DNA of 64,000 bases. Origin: JAQVSH01 sp964451605 (GTDB lineage Bacteria; Bacteroidota; Bacteroidia; Bacteroidales; UBA4181). The translations under genes were made by a program, and so were the position numbers. The notes below the pieces were generated by a model. The model worked only from the letters and a program-made list of their open reading frames with translations. It was not told the origin of the DNA and ran no database searches. Positions within the stretch are counted from its first letter, which is position 1; each line of letters begins with the position of its first letter. The stretch spans positions 41,164 through 105,163 of the forward strand of contig CAYVJA010000001.1 of NCBI GenBank assembly GCA_964451605.1, written 5' to 3'. This document shows positions 51,793-60,252 of this stretch, in pieces.

Positions 51793-52890
51793 ATGCCATT
51801 ACTCAAAGAGATAGCCAACTGCTTCGAAGCGATGGCCCCACTTTCGCATCAGGAGTCGTACGACAACAGCGGGATTCAACTGGGCGAACCGGATAAGCAG
51901 ATTGATTCTGCGCTGGTTACCCTCGATCTGAACGAGCAGGTGGCAGAAGAGGCCATAAGGCTGGGTGTAGATTTGATTGTGACTCACCATCCCCTGATTT
52001 TCAAGCCCCTTAAACAGATTTCCGGGGCCACTCCCACCGAACGGATGGTGATTGGCTGTCTCAGACACGACATTGCCGTCTACGCCTGCCACACTAACCT
52101 CGATGCCTCTCCACAAGGGGTAAGCCACTACCTGGCCCGTAAACTGGGTATCACCAACGGCACCCTTCTGGAACCTCGTCAGGGACTCTTTACCAAGCTG
52201 GTGGTATACATCCCTGCTCATGCCTTTCCCAAAGTGCGCGAAGCGCTCTTTCAGGCCGGAGCGGGAACCATGGGCGACTACGAACAATGCGGCTTCTCGG
52301 CACACGGTCTGGGATCGTTCCTTCCCGGGAAAGAGACACATCCCTACGTGGGCACCCCCGAACAGTTCCATGAAGAGCCGGAAGTACGGTTCGAAACCCT
52401 TTTCCCGTCGCGCCTGAAAAAACGGGTAGTAGAGGCGCTGCTGGCGAGCCATCCTTACGAAGAGCCGGCTTTCGATCTCTTTCCCTTGCTCAACTCCTCG
52501 AACGATGCAGGATTCGGCTGGGTGGGAAACCTGCCGGAACCTCTTTCGGCCGGGCACTTTTTAGAACAACTGAAAGAGAAACTGGCTTGCGGAGCCCTTC
52601 GCTATAGCACACCCCCCTCCCGCCCTATTCAGAAGGTGGCAATTTGCGGCGGATCGGGGTCCGACCTGCTCGGATTGGCTATCGCTGCGGGAGCCGACGC
52701 CTTTGTCACTGCCGATCTGAAATATCATGCTTTTCAGGCGGCCGAAGGAGCCCTGCTATTGGTAGATGCAGGACACTACGAAACAGAACAGTTTACAAAA
52801 GAGCTCTTTTATGATGTTCTAACCAAAAAATTCAATAATTTTGCGGTTCACATTTCTAAGGTCAAAACCAATCCGATAAATTATCTCTAG
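51793..52890 (+). CDS. Nif3-like dinuclear metal-centre protein
   Basis: A 365-residue NIF3/DUF34 protein with the long (bacterial) form that has an inserted PII-like domain (about residues 125-235). Metal ligands appear in LIVTHHPLIFKPL, CHTNLDASPQG and LVDAGHYETEQF. Relatives are hexameric rings of two metals; proposed roles include GTP cyclohydrolase-like or metal handling, not settled. It is followed by the zinc-ribbon gene one base after its stop. Confidence 0.93.
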   Translation: MPLLKEIANCFEAMAPLSHQESYDNSGIQLGEPDKQIDSALVTLDLNEQVAEEAIRLGVDLIVTHHPLIFKPLKQISGATPTERMVIGCLRHDIAVYACHTNLDASPQGVSHYLARKLGITNGTLLEPRQGLFTKLVVYIPAHAFPKVREALFQAGAGTMGDYEQCGFSAHGLGSFLPGKETHPYVGTPEQFHEEPEVRFETLFPSRLKKRVVEALLASHPYEEPAFDLFPLLNSSNDAGFGWVGNLPEPLSAGHFLEQLKEKLACGALRYSTPPSRPIQKVAICGGSGSDLLGLAIAAGADAFVTADLKYHAFQAAEGALLLVDAGHYETEQFTKELFYDVLTKKFNNFAVHISKVKTNPINYL

Positions 52891-52891
52891 T

Positions 52892-53650
52892 ATGGTGAAT
52901 GAGAAGAACAAACCGTCTGAAGTAGCGGAAATTTCAGTTGAGGAAAAATTGCGTGCGCTGTACCAACTGCAAAAAGTGCACAGTGAACTCGACAAAATCA
53001 ATATATTACGGGGTGAACTACCCTTGGAGGTACGCGATTTGGAAGATGAAATTGCCGGATTAGAGACCCGGATTCAGAACTACCGCGAAGAGATCAAAGC
53101 CCTTGAAGCCGCTTTGAACACCAAAAAAACAGAAATTGTCAACTCCCAGAACTTGATTAAGAAGTACAAAGAGCAACAAGACAATGTCCGCAACAACCGC
53201 GAGTACGACTCTCTTTCGAAAGAGATTGAATACCAGACCCTCGAAATTGAACTCTCCGAAAAGAGAATCCGCGAATTTATGGCCCAGATCGACGAACGGA
53301 ACCAGGCCATAGGGCGCTCGGCAGAGCAACTGGAATCGAAGAATGCCGACCTTATCGACAAAAAGAAAGAGCTTGAAGATATCTCTGCCGATACCAACAA
53401 AGACGAAGAGCAGCTTGTAGCCAAGGCAAAACTGATTGAAGAGAAGATCGAACCCCGTCTGCTCTTTGCCTATTCCCGGATTCGTAACAGTGTGTACAAT
53501 CGGCTGGCTGTAGTAACCGTACAAAGAGATGCTTGCGGAGGCTGCTTCAATAACATTCCTCCTCAACGCCAACTCGACATCCGCTCAAGAAAGAAAATCA
53601 TTGTCTGTGAATACTGCGGTCGTATTTTCGTAGACGACACCCTGGCCTAA
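52892..53650 (+). CDS. Coiled-coil zinc-ribbon protein (DUF164/CdsZ-like)
   Basis: A 252-residue protein: a long anti-parallel coiled coil (about residues 20-190) and a C-terminal C4 zinc ribbon (CGGCFNNI...CEYCGRIF). Nif3-zinc ribbon pairs are common in Bacteroidota and Firmicutes. The coding end is followed by a bidirectional terminator. Confidence 0.93.
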   Translation: MVNEKNKPSEVAEISVEEKLRALYQLQKVHSELDKINILRGELPLEVRDLEDEIAGLETRIQNYREEIKALEAALNTKKTEIVNSQNLIKKYKEQQDNVRNNREYDSLSKEIEYQTLEIELSEKRIREFMAQIDERNQAIGRSAEQLESKNADLIDKKKELEDISADTNKDEEQLVAKAKLIEEKIEPRLLFAYSRIRNSVYNRLAVVTVQRDACGGCFNNIPPQRQLDIRSRKKIIVCEYCGRIFVDDTLA

Positions 53651-53679
53651 AACCATATATCCACAGCATATTACAAAAA

Positions 53680-53707
53680 AAACGCCCCGATTGCGGGGCG
53701 TTTTTTT
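53680..53707 (+). terminator. Bidirectional terminator between the zinc-ribbon and LolA genes
   Basis: AAACGCCCCG-ATTG-CGGGGCGTTT with A-run on one side and T-run on the other; serves both the plus-strand zinc-ribbon gene and the convergent lolA-like gene. Confidence 0.9.
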
Positions 53708-53713
53708 GTGAGG

Positions 53714-54391
53714 TTACCTCATATCGATTGTCTCTACCCCGGGGTGAGCCGACGGCTGAAAAGTAACCATCTGCCCGGTTATCTTCTCAGGTGTAGCGGG
53801 CAAAGTTAAATGTAACAACTGCTCTCCCCCGCCCTTACGGGTAATCTTAAGACGAAGAGGCAAAGCGCTCTTCTCGTCGATGGTGAGCAGAACCGACTCA
53901 TAACGATTGGTCTCCTTCCGGGGCTTAAGCAATACCCCCGCAGCGGCCGACCCGTTTACAGTAGTAGCTCCCAAAAACTGCATGGCAAAATCCTTACTCT
54001 GCACATCGAAAAGCTTCAAGGGATTAAAGAGCGTTAAATCTTCAGGATCGAAGAAATCTTCGGCATTCGACAAGGTGAGCTCATTGGCATCGGCCAGGTA
54101 TTGCGCAACCACCCTGCCATCGAAAAAGAGCTCCATATCGCTGAGTTGAATCTTATAACGACCTCCCAACACAAACAGAAAGCCCTCTCTGCCGGACGAA
54201 AGATCGGCCGAAACTGCTGTCTCGGATGCAAAAAAAACAAAACGGGCCTTCCACCCGTCGGGCGAAGCCGTGGCTTTCTTTAACCGGTTGATATAGGTTT
54301 GTGCCTTTGCATCCGACTGAGCCGGAAGCGGTTGTTGCGCCACGAAAAAAAGCAAAAAGAGAGAAATGGGGAGAAGAAGCAGTCGGTTCAT
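53714..54391 (-). CDS. Outer-membrane lipoprotein carrier (LolA-like)
   Basis: A 225-residue periplasmic protein with a signal peptide (MNRLLLLPISLFLLFFVAQQPLPAQ) and a LolA-like half-barrel (GWKARFVFFASETAVSADLSSGREGFLFVLGGRYKIQLSDMELFFDG). LolA carries lipoproteins across the periplasm. Sequence identity to E. coli LolA is low and the call is by fold pattern and Bacteroidota context (next to ftsK). It follows ftsK after 30 bases. Confidence 0.88.
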   Translation of the reverse strand: MNRLLLLPISLFLLFFVAQQPLPAQSDAKAQTYINRLKKATASPDGWKARFVFFASETAVSADLSSGREGFLFVLGGRYKIQLSDMELFFDGRVVAQYLADANELTLSNAEDFFDPEDLTLFNPLKLFDVQSKDFAMQFLGATTVNGSAAAGVLLKPRKETNRYESVLLTIDEKSALPLRLKITRKGGGEQLLHLTLPATPEKITGQMVTFQPSAHPGVETIDMR

Positions 54392-54421
54392 GAGAAAGAG
54401 AAGAGTAGAGGAGAGAAAATC

Positions 54422-56836
54422 TTAGAAGTGATCTCTCAAATATTGTTCCAAAGAGGCCTGATCTACAAACAAAACCTGCCGGGCTTTACTCCCTTCGAAA
54501 GGCCCCACAATATTGGCGGCCTCCAGTTGGTCCATAATCCTTCCGGCACGGGCATAGCCTATAGAGAACTTGCGTTGAATCAGAGAGGTAGAACCCTGTT
54601 GATGCATCACCAACAAGCGGGCTGCATCGGAAAAGAGTTCGTCGCGCTTAGAAAGATCAACCTCCTTGTTATCCGCTGCACTCTCTTCGCCATAGTATTC
54701 AGGCAACTGCAACGCGGAAGCGTACCCCTGCTGCGAACCGATAAAATCGGTAATTCTCTCCAATTCCGGGATGTCAATAAATGCACACTGCAAACGAATC
54801 ATCTCCTGACCCGTAGAGAGGAGCAGGTCGCCACGGCCCACCAACTGGTCGGCTCCTCCCATATCGAGAATGGTGCGGGAATCAATTTTAGAAGTGACTC
54901 TAAAGGCTATACGGGCGGGGAAATTGGCCTTAATGGTACCGGTGATGATATTGACCGACGGACGCTGCGTAGCAATCACCAGATGAATACCTACGGCACG
55001 CGCCAACTGAGCCAGACGGGATATCGGCATCTCAATCTCCCTGCCGGCAGTCATAATAAGGTCGGCAAACTCATCGACAATCACCACAATATAGGGCAGA
55101 TACCTGTGTCCTTCGGTAGGCAACAGCCTGCGCGAAACAAACCGGGCATTATACTCCTTAATATTACGCACCTCGGCCATACGCAGCAGATCGTACCGTG
55201 TATCCATCTCAATACAGAGCGAATTCAGGGTATTGATAACCCGTTGCGTATCGGTAATAATGGCCTCGTCCCCGTCGGGCAACATGGCCAGAAAGTGGCG
55301 TTCAATCTTGGAGTAAAGGGTTAACTCCACCTTTTTGGGATCGACCAGCACAAACTTAACCTGCGCAGGATGCTTTTTGTAAAGAATAGAGGTGATAATC
55401 GCATTCAGCCCTACCGATTTCCCCTGTCCCGTGGCACCGGCCACCAACAAGTGGGGCATTTTGGTAAGATCGAACACAAAAGTTTCGTTCGAAATGGTTT
55501 TGCCGAGCGCCACGGTAAGATCGCCGGTCGACTCCTGAAACCGTTTCGAAGCAATGATGGAGCGCATACTCACAATCTCCGGATATTGATTGGGCACCTC
55601 TATACCAATGGTTCCCTTTCCGGGCATAGGGGCAATGATTCGAATCCCCAACGCCGAAAGGCTCAAAGCGATATCATCTTCCAGGTTCTTAATGCGAGAA
55701 ATTCTGACTCCCGGAGCAGGTACAATCTCGTATAAGGTAACGGTGGGACCAATAGTGGCCTTAATCTTCTCTATCTGAATCTTGTAGTTGGCAAGCGTCT
55801 CAATAATCTTCTTCTTGTTATTGAGCAGCTCCTCGTTCGAAACCTCCTGTGCCCCCGAATGGTGCTCCTCCAGCAGGTCGATGGAAGGCAACTTGTAGTG
55901 CGAAAGATCGAGGGTGGGATCATACTCCCCGTAGGCCTCAACCCGCGAAGCAATGTGATCGGCCGGTTTTTCCGACTCCCTTTTTTGGGTTACTGTAAGC
56001 TCCACCTCCTCAGGGCGGGGAACCACAGTCTCGTCCGACGCAACGGATGCCTCCTCCTCTTCCGGAGCAGAATCGCCATCCGGCTCAACCGTAAGTTGAT
56101 AAGGATTTACCTCATTCCCGGCTTCGGCCGGAGAGGGTGTATCGACAGTGATCACAGCAGGGCCTTTGGCTTTATCGGCAAGGGGCTTTTTTATCGCCTC
56201 CCTTTTTCGGTAATCGGTAATGGCATATTGTAACTGATTCCGCAGCCCCCCCATACGGTTCGACGACCACTTGGCAAAGCTTTTAAAGGTCACAAACAGA
56301 TAGAAAAAGAGCAAAAGCGCCAGAAAACCGCCGGCACCAATGGTTCCCAAAAGTGAAGTAATCCATTCGGCAATATAAAATCCGTGAGCTCCTCCCATTC
56401 CGCTGCCCATGTAACCGCCCGCTTCGCCAAAGAGAAAACCGAGACTCGCCGAAAAAAGGAGCATAGAGACCGATGCAAAAAAGAAGGCCTTCCAGATATG
56501 CATCAAACGGATCCGGAAAAAGCGGAAGCCTATAATATAGAGGAAGAAAGGGATAAAGAAGGCAGGGATGCCAAAACCCTTATTCATAAACTGTTCGGCC
56601 AGGCGGGCACCCACCTTTCCGCCCCAGTTTTGCACCTCACGGTCGGTGGCCAGAGAGAAGAGCTTAGACCATTCAAAACTTTGATCGTATTTCCAGGTAA
56701 AGAAATAAGAGACAAACGCCACAACCATCAGAGAGGCGAAAAAGATGATCGCCAGGCCCAGAAAAAGGCGGGTACGACCATCCTTGAAAAACGCAGCGAG
56801 CGCTCCCTCCTTCTCTTTTTTCCCCGAATTGGCCAT
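54422..56836 (-). CDS. ftsK: DNA translocase FtsK
   Basis: Membrane-anchored DNA pump for chromosome segregation at the septum (804 residues). Four to five membrane helices lie in the first 190 residues, a Pro/Glu-rich linker follows to about 300, then the RecA-like motor with Walker A GATGQGKS at about residues 462-470, Walker B (VIVDEFADLIM), and a C-terminal gamma winged-helix domain (SLIQRKFSIGYARAGRIMDQLE) that would read KOPS-like sequences. Typical FtsK for the phylum. Confidence 0.97.
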   Translation of the reverse strand: MANSGKKEKEGALAAFFKDGRTRLFLGLAIIFFASLMVVAFVSYFFTWKYDQSFEWSKLFSLATDREVQNWGGKVGARLAEQFMNKGFGIPAFFIPFFLYIIGFRFFRIRLMHIWKAFFFASVSMLLFSASLGFLFGEAGGYMGSGMGGAHGFYIAEWITSLLGTIGAGGFLALLLFFYLFVTFKSFAKWSSNRMGGLRNQLQYAITDYRKREAIKKPLADKAKGPAVITVDTPSPAEAGNEVNPYQLTVEPDGDSAPEEEEASVASDETVVPRPEEVELTVTQKRESEKPADHIASRVEAYGEYDPTLDLSHYKLPSIDLLEEHHSGAQEVSNEELLNNKKKIIETLANYKIQIEKIKATIGPTVTLYEIVPAPGVRISRIKNLEDDIALSLSALGIRIIAPMPGKGTIGIEVPNQYPEIVSMRSIIASKRFQESTGDLTVALGKTISNETFVFDLTKMPHLLVAGATGQGKSVGLNAIITSILYKKHPAQVKFVLVDPKKVELTLYSKIERHFLAMLPDGDEAIITDTQRVINTLNSLCIEMDTRYDLLRMAEVRNIKEYNARFVSRRLLPTEGHRYLPYIVVIVDEFADLIMTAGREIEMPISRLAQLARAVGIHLVIATQRPSVNIITGTIKANFPARIAFRVTSKIDSRTILDMGGADQLVGRGDLLLSTGQEMIRLQCAFIDIPELERITDFIGSQQGYASALQLPEYYGEESAADNKEVDLSKRDELFSDAARLLVMHQQGSTSLIQRKFSIGYARAGRIMDQLEAANIVGPFEGSKARQVLFVDQASLEQYLRDHF

Positions 56837-56889
56837 AATCAGCTCTTATTTTCCCGCAAAGTTAGTGTTATTATCAGAAAACAGCTCCA

Positions 56890-56921
56890 TTTGGGCAGAA
56901 GATTCAATATGGTTAACTTTG
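56890..56921 (+). promoter_or_regulatory. Promoter of mnmA
   Basis: TTTG (56890-56893), 20 bp, TAACTTTG (56914-56921), 16 bases before the mnmA ATG, so the leader is very short. Confidence 0.8.
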
Positions 56922-56937
56922 CCAAAATTTCGTATAT

Positions 56938-58122
56938 ATGGCCAAAGTTGTGATAGGTCTTTCGGGGGGCGTAGATTCGAGTGTTGCCGCCTATCTGCTT
57001 AAAAAAGAAGGACATGACGTCACAGCGCTCTTTATGGTTAACTGGCACGAAACCGAAGGCACCCTCTCGGGCGACTGTCCCTGGGAAGATGATATCATCT
57101 TTGCCCGTCTGGTGGCCCGAAAACTGGATATCCCCTTCTATGTTACCGATTTAAGCGAAAAGTACCGCGAAAGGGTGGTCGACTACATGTTCAGCGAATA
57201 CAGCAAAGGACGAACCCCCAATCCCGACGTGCTTTGCAACCGCGAAATTAAGTTCGATGTCTTCATAGAGGAGGCCCTGAAATATGGTGCCGAATACGTA
57301 GCCACCGGGCACTATTGTCGCAAAGAGACCCTGGGCAGCGGTGCGAATGCGGTTCATCGGTTACTGGCCGGTGCCGACCGCAACAAAGATCAGAGCTATT
57401 TTCTTTGTCAGCTGTCGCAGCAACAACTTTCGCGGGCACTCTTCCCGATTGGCGCCCTCCAAAAAAGCGAGGTGAGAGCCATTGCCGAAGAGCATGGGCT
57501 GGCCTCGGCCCGAAAAAAAGATTCGCAGGGCATCTGTTTCGTGGGAAAAGTAGATCTGCCCATCTTTCTGCAACAACAACTGAGGCCCAAACCGGGTCCG
57601 ATTCTTGAGATTGCCCCTGAGTCAGTTCCGGTTGCCGCGATGGGTCCCGAAATGGTGCCATACCAACAATTACTGCTTCTGTCGAAGCCCTATTGCTTTG
57701 ATGGCATTCCTTCACTTCAGGTGGGACAGCACGACGGTGCACATTATTATACGGTTGGGCAGCGAAAAGGGCTTCGCATAGGAGGAAGAGCCCTCCCCTC
57801 TTTTGTTCTCTCTATAGATATAGCCCATAATATTGTATACACCGGACAGGGCGAAACGCACCCCGGGCTCTATCACCGGGCTCTCCGGATGCATGTCGGC
57901 GAGACCCATTGGGTCCGGCCCGACAAAAAAATTGCCCCGGGCAGCTCTCTGCAGGTAAAAGCCCGTATCCGCTATCGCCAACCCCTGCAGGATGCCACAC
58001 TCTATGCCTTTGAAGACGACTACTTTCTTGCCTTCGAAAAACCGCAAAAAAGCATTGCCCCCGGACAATTCGCCGCCTGGTATATAGATGATGAGGTGAT
58101 AGGATCGGGAGTGATTGCCTAA
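56938..58122 (+). CDS. mnmA: tRNA-specific 2-thiouridylase MnmA
   Basis: Thiolates U34 of Lys, Glu and Gln tRNAs. The 394-residue protein has the PP-loop GLSGGVDSSVAAYLL (residues about 6-20), the catalytic cysteine in NPDVLCNREIKF, the second in KDSQGICFVGKV and the C-terminal beta-barrel. Single-gene transcript from a promoter directly upstream; the ilv leader promoter begins 36 bases beyond its stop. Confidence 0.96.
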   Translation: MAKVVIGLSGGVDSSVAAYLLKKEGHDVTALFMVNWHETEGTLSGDCPWEDDIIFARLVARKLDIPFYVTDLSEKYRERVVDYMFSEYSKGRTPNPDVLCNREIKFDVFIEEALKYGAEYVATGHYCRKETLGSGANAVHRLLAGADRNKDQSYFLCQLSQQQLSRALFPIGALQKSEVRAIAEEHGLASARKKDSQGICFVGKVDLPIFLQQQLRPKPGPILEIAPESVPVAAMGPEMVPYQQLLLLSKPYCFDGIPSLQVGQHDGAHYYTVGQRKGLRIGGRALPSFVLSIDIAHNIVYTGQGETHPGLYHRALRMHVGETHWVRPDKKIAPGSSLQVKARIRYRQPLQDATLYAFEDDYFLAFEKPQKSIAPGQFAAWYIDDEVIGSGVIA

Positions 58123-58158
58123 GAAAATAGAGAGAGCTGAACTTTTTTTTGGGTTTTT

Positions 58159-58188
58159 TTTGATTATATGAGATTATCTCTATATTTG
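58159..58188 (+). promoter_or_regulatory. Promoter of the ilv operon
   Basis: TTTG (58159-58162), 18 bp, TATATTTG (58181-58188). Transcription would begin near 58194, about 24 bases before the leader peptide ATG. Confidence 0.85.
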
Positions 58189-58217
58189 CCATGTTTTATA
58201 ACATAAAAAGAGATTTC

Positions 58218-58286
58218 ATGGGTCGAATTAACACCCTCGTCAGCCTCCTCGTGGTGGTGCTCGTCAGCAATAGAAAGCGGATGTGA
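58218..58286 (+). CDS. ilv leader peptide, 22 residues
   Basis: A short open frame too small for normal gene calling. ATG 58218 to TGA 58286, 22 codons, 10 of them for branched-chain residues (four Leu, five Val, one Ile), nine of these packed in a ten-residue run LVSLLVVVLV. It lies between the ilv promoter and an intrinsic terminator and before ilvD, the arrangement of a ribosome-sensing attenuator. Stalling on Leu/Val codons when charged tRNA is scarce would favour read-through. No Shine-Dalgarno is visible, as usual in this phylum. Confidence 0.85.
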   Translation: MGRINTLVSLLVVVLVSNRKRM

Positions 58287-58350
58287 AGGGTGTTATTTGT
58301 ATGATACATATACCAAAAGCCTTCCTCACACCGCAAGAGGGGGGCTTTTT
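58229..58350 (+). terminator. ilv attenuator (leader RNA with alternative stems and terminator)
   Basis: The leader can form TAACACCCT (58229-58237) with AGGGTGTTA (58287-58295), a perfect 9-bp helix that spans the peptide frame. A G-U containing terminator stem (58315-58327 with 58337-58349) ends in five T. The base run just after the stop (TGTGAAGG, 58282-58289) could instead pair with part of the 5' terminator arm (CCTTC...ACA, 58320-58330), giving an antiterminator. The three mutually exclusive stems fit classical transcription attenuation. Confidence 0.75.
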
Positions 58351-58406
58351 CGTTTAAACGGGTTAACCTTTTTTAGTCAGTAACATCAACACTAAAATTC
58401 AACAAT

Positions 58407-60233
58407 ATGAACGAGTTACGCAGCACACTCAGCACACAGGGCCGCAGAATGGCCGGAGCTAGAAGCCTTTGGCGCGCCAATGGCATGAAAGAGTCGCAAT
58501 TTGGAAAACCCATTATAGCCGTGGTGAACTCCTTTACGCAGTTCGTGCCCGGACATGTTCACCTGCATGAGATTGGACAGCAGATCAAGAGCTGGATCGA
58601 GGAAGAGGGTTGTTTTGCCGCCGAATTCGACACCGTTGCCATCGACGACGGAATTGCCATGGGCCACGACGGGATGCTCTACTCGCTCCCTTCGCGCGAC
58701 CTGATTGCCGACAGCGTAGAATATATGTGTAACGCCCATCGCGTAGATGCGATGATCTGCATCAGCAACTGCGACAAAATTACCCCCGGTATGATTATGG
58801 CAGCCATGCGGCTCAACATACCCGCCATCTTTGTTTCGGGCGGTCCTATGGAAGCCGGCGTAGTGGAAGAGAAAAAATTCGACCTGGTAGATGTTATGGT
58901 TATGGGAGCCGACCCTTCGGTACCGGACGATTACCTCCAAAAGGTTGAACAGAGTGCCTGTCCCGGTTGCGGTTCCTGTTCGGGTATGTTTACAGCCAAC
59001 TCCATGAACTGCCTGACCGAAGCCCTTGGCCTTTCGCTTCCCGGAAACGGCAGCCTGCTCGCCACCCACAAAGGGCGTATGCAGCTTTACCACGACGGCG
59101 CAAAACGGATTGTCGAGATGGCAAAAAGCTACTATCAGGATGGGAACGACAAGGTATTGCCCCGCTCCATTGCCACCAAAGAGGCCTTTATGAACGCCAT
59201 GACCCTCGACATTGCCATGGGCGGTTCTACCAACACCGTATTGCATCTGTTGGCCATTGCGCACGAAGCAGAAGTTTCGTTTACCATGAAAGATATCGAT
59301 GCCCTTTCGCGCAAAATTCCGGTTCTCTGCAAGGTTTCGCCCAACAGTGCCAAATACCATATGCAGGATGTAAACCGGGCCGGGGGCATTCTCTCCATTC
59401 TTGGCGAACTGGAAAAGGGCGGTCTGTTGCACACCGATGCAGTCAGGGCCGACGGACTCACCCTGCTTGAAGCCATTCAACAAAACGACATTGCCCGCGA
59501 AACCGCCCTTCCCGGGGCCCGTGAACGTGCTTTGGCCGCCCCCTGCGGAGTAAGAAATTTGGTATTGGGTTCGCAGAACAATAAATTTTCACAACCCGAT
59601 CTCGACCGTAAAGAGGGTTGTATCAGAAGCATAGAAAATTGCTACAACCGGGATGGCGGGTTGGCCGTACTCTACGGGAACATAGCCGCCGATGGTTGTA
59701 TTGTGAAAACAGCAGGTGTCAAAGAGAGCCTGTTTCATTTCGAAGGAAGAGCCGTGGTGTTCGAGTCGCAGGACGAAGCCTGCGACGGAATCCTGGCCGG
59801 GAGGGTGAAAGCCGGCGATGTGGTGATTATCCGATACGAAGGGCCCAAAGGAGGTCCCGGAATGCAGGAGATGCTCTATCCCACTTCGTACATCAAATCG
59901 ATGAAACTGGGTGAATCGTGCGCTCTGCTTACCGACGGACGTTTCTCGGGAGGAACCTCAGGACTCTCTATCGGACATGTATCGCCCGAAGCCGCTTCGG
60001 GTGGAGCCATAGCCCTGGTTCGCGACGGTGATACAATTGTCATAGATATACCCTCGAGAACCATCCAAATTGATGCATCTGCCGATGAGATAGCCCGTCG
60101 GCGGAAAGAGGAAGAGGCACGCGGTAATGAGGCCTACACGCCCAAAGAGCGCCGTCGTGAAATCTCGAAAGCGCTGAAAGCCTACGCTTCGATGGTTGCC
60201 TCGGCCGACAAAGGGGCTATCCGAATCATCTAA
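58407..60233 (+). CDS. ilvD: Dihydroxy-acid dehydratase
   Basis: Third step of valine/isoleucine synthesis, forming 2-oxoacids from dihydroxy acids with an Fe-S cluster. The 608-residue protein has cluster cysteines in ISNCDKITPGM and SACPGCGSCSGMF, the SMNCLTEALGLSLPGNGSLLATH block and KAGDVVIIRYEGPKGGPGMQEML. First structural gene of the ilv operon. Confidence 0.97.
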   Translation: MNELRSTLSTQGRRMAGARSLWRANGMKESQFGKPIIAVVNSFTQFVPGHVHLHEIGQQIKSWIEEEGCFAAEFDTVAIDDGIAMGHDGMLYSLPSRDLIADSVEYMCNAHRVDAMICISNCDKITPGMIMAAMRLNIPAIFVSGGPMEAGVVEEKKFDLVDVMVMGADPSVPDDYLQKVEQSACPGCGSCSGMFTANSMNCLTEALGLSLPGNGSLLATHKGRMQLYHDGAKRIVEMAKSYYQDGNDKVLPRSIATKEAFMNAMTLDIAMGGSTNTVLHLLAIAHEAEVSFTMKDIDALSRKIPVLCKVSPNSAKYHMQDVNRAGGILSILGELEKGGLLHTDAVRADGLTLLEAIQQNDIARETALPGARERALAAPCGVRNLVLGSQNNKFSQPDLDRKEGCIRSIENCYNRDGGLAVLYGNIAADGCIVKTAGVKESLFHFEGRAVVFESQDEACDGILAGRVKAGDVVIIRYEGPKGGPGMQEMLYPTSYIKSMKLGESCALLTDGRFSGGTSGLSIGHVSPEAASGGAIALVRDGDTIVIDIPSRTIQIDASADEIARRRKEEEARGNEAYTPKERRREISKALKAYASMVASADKGAIRII

Positions 60234-60252
60234 TTCACTTAACAACACCCTC

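Noticed and set aside
54299..55324. 341-codon plus-strand frame opposite lolA/ftsK
   Set aside because: Shadow; spans two genuine minus-strand genes.
58416..59483. 355-codon open frame on the minus strand opposite ilvD
   Set aside because: Shadow of a strongly codon-biased gene; peptide resembles no family and the plus strand is clearly ilvD.
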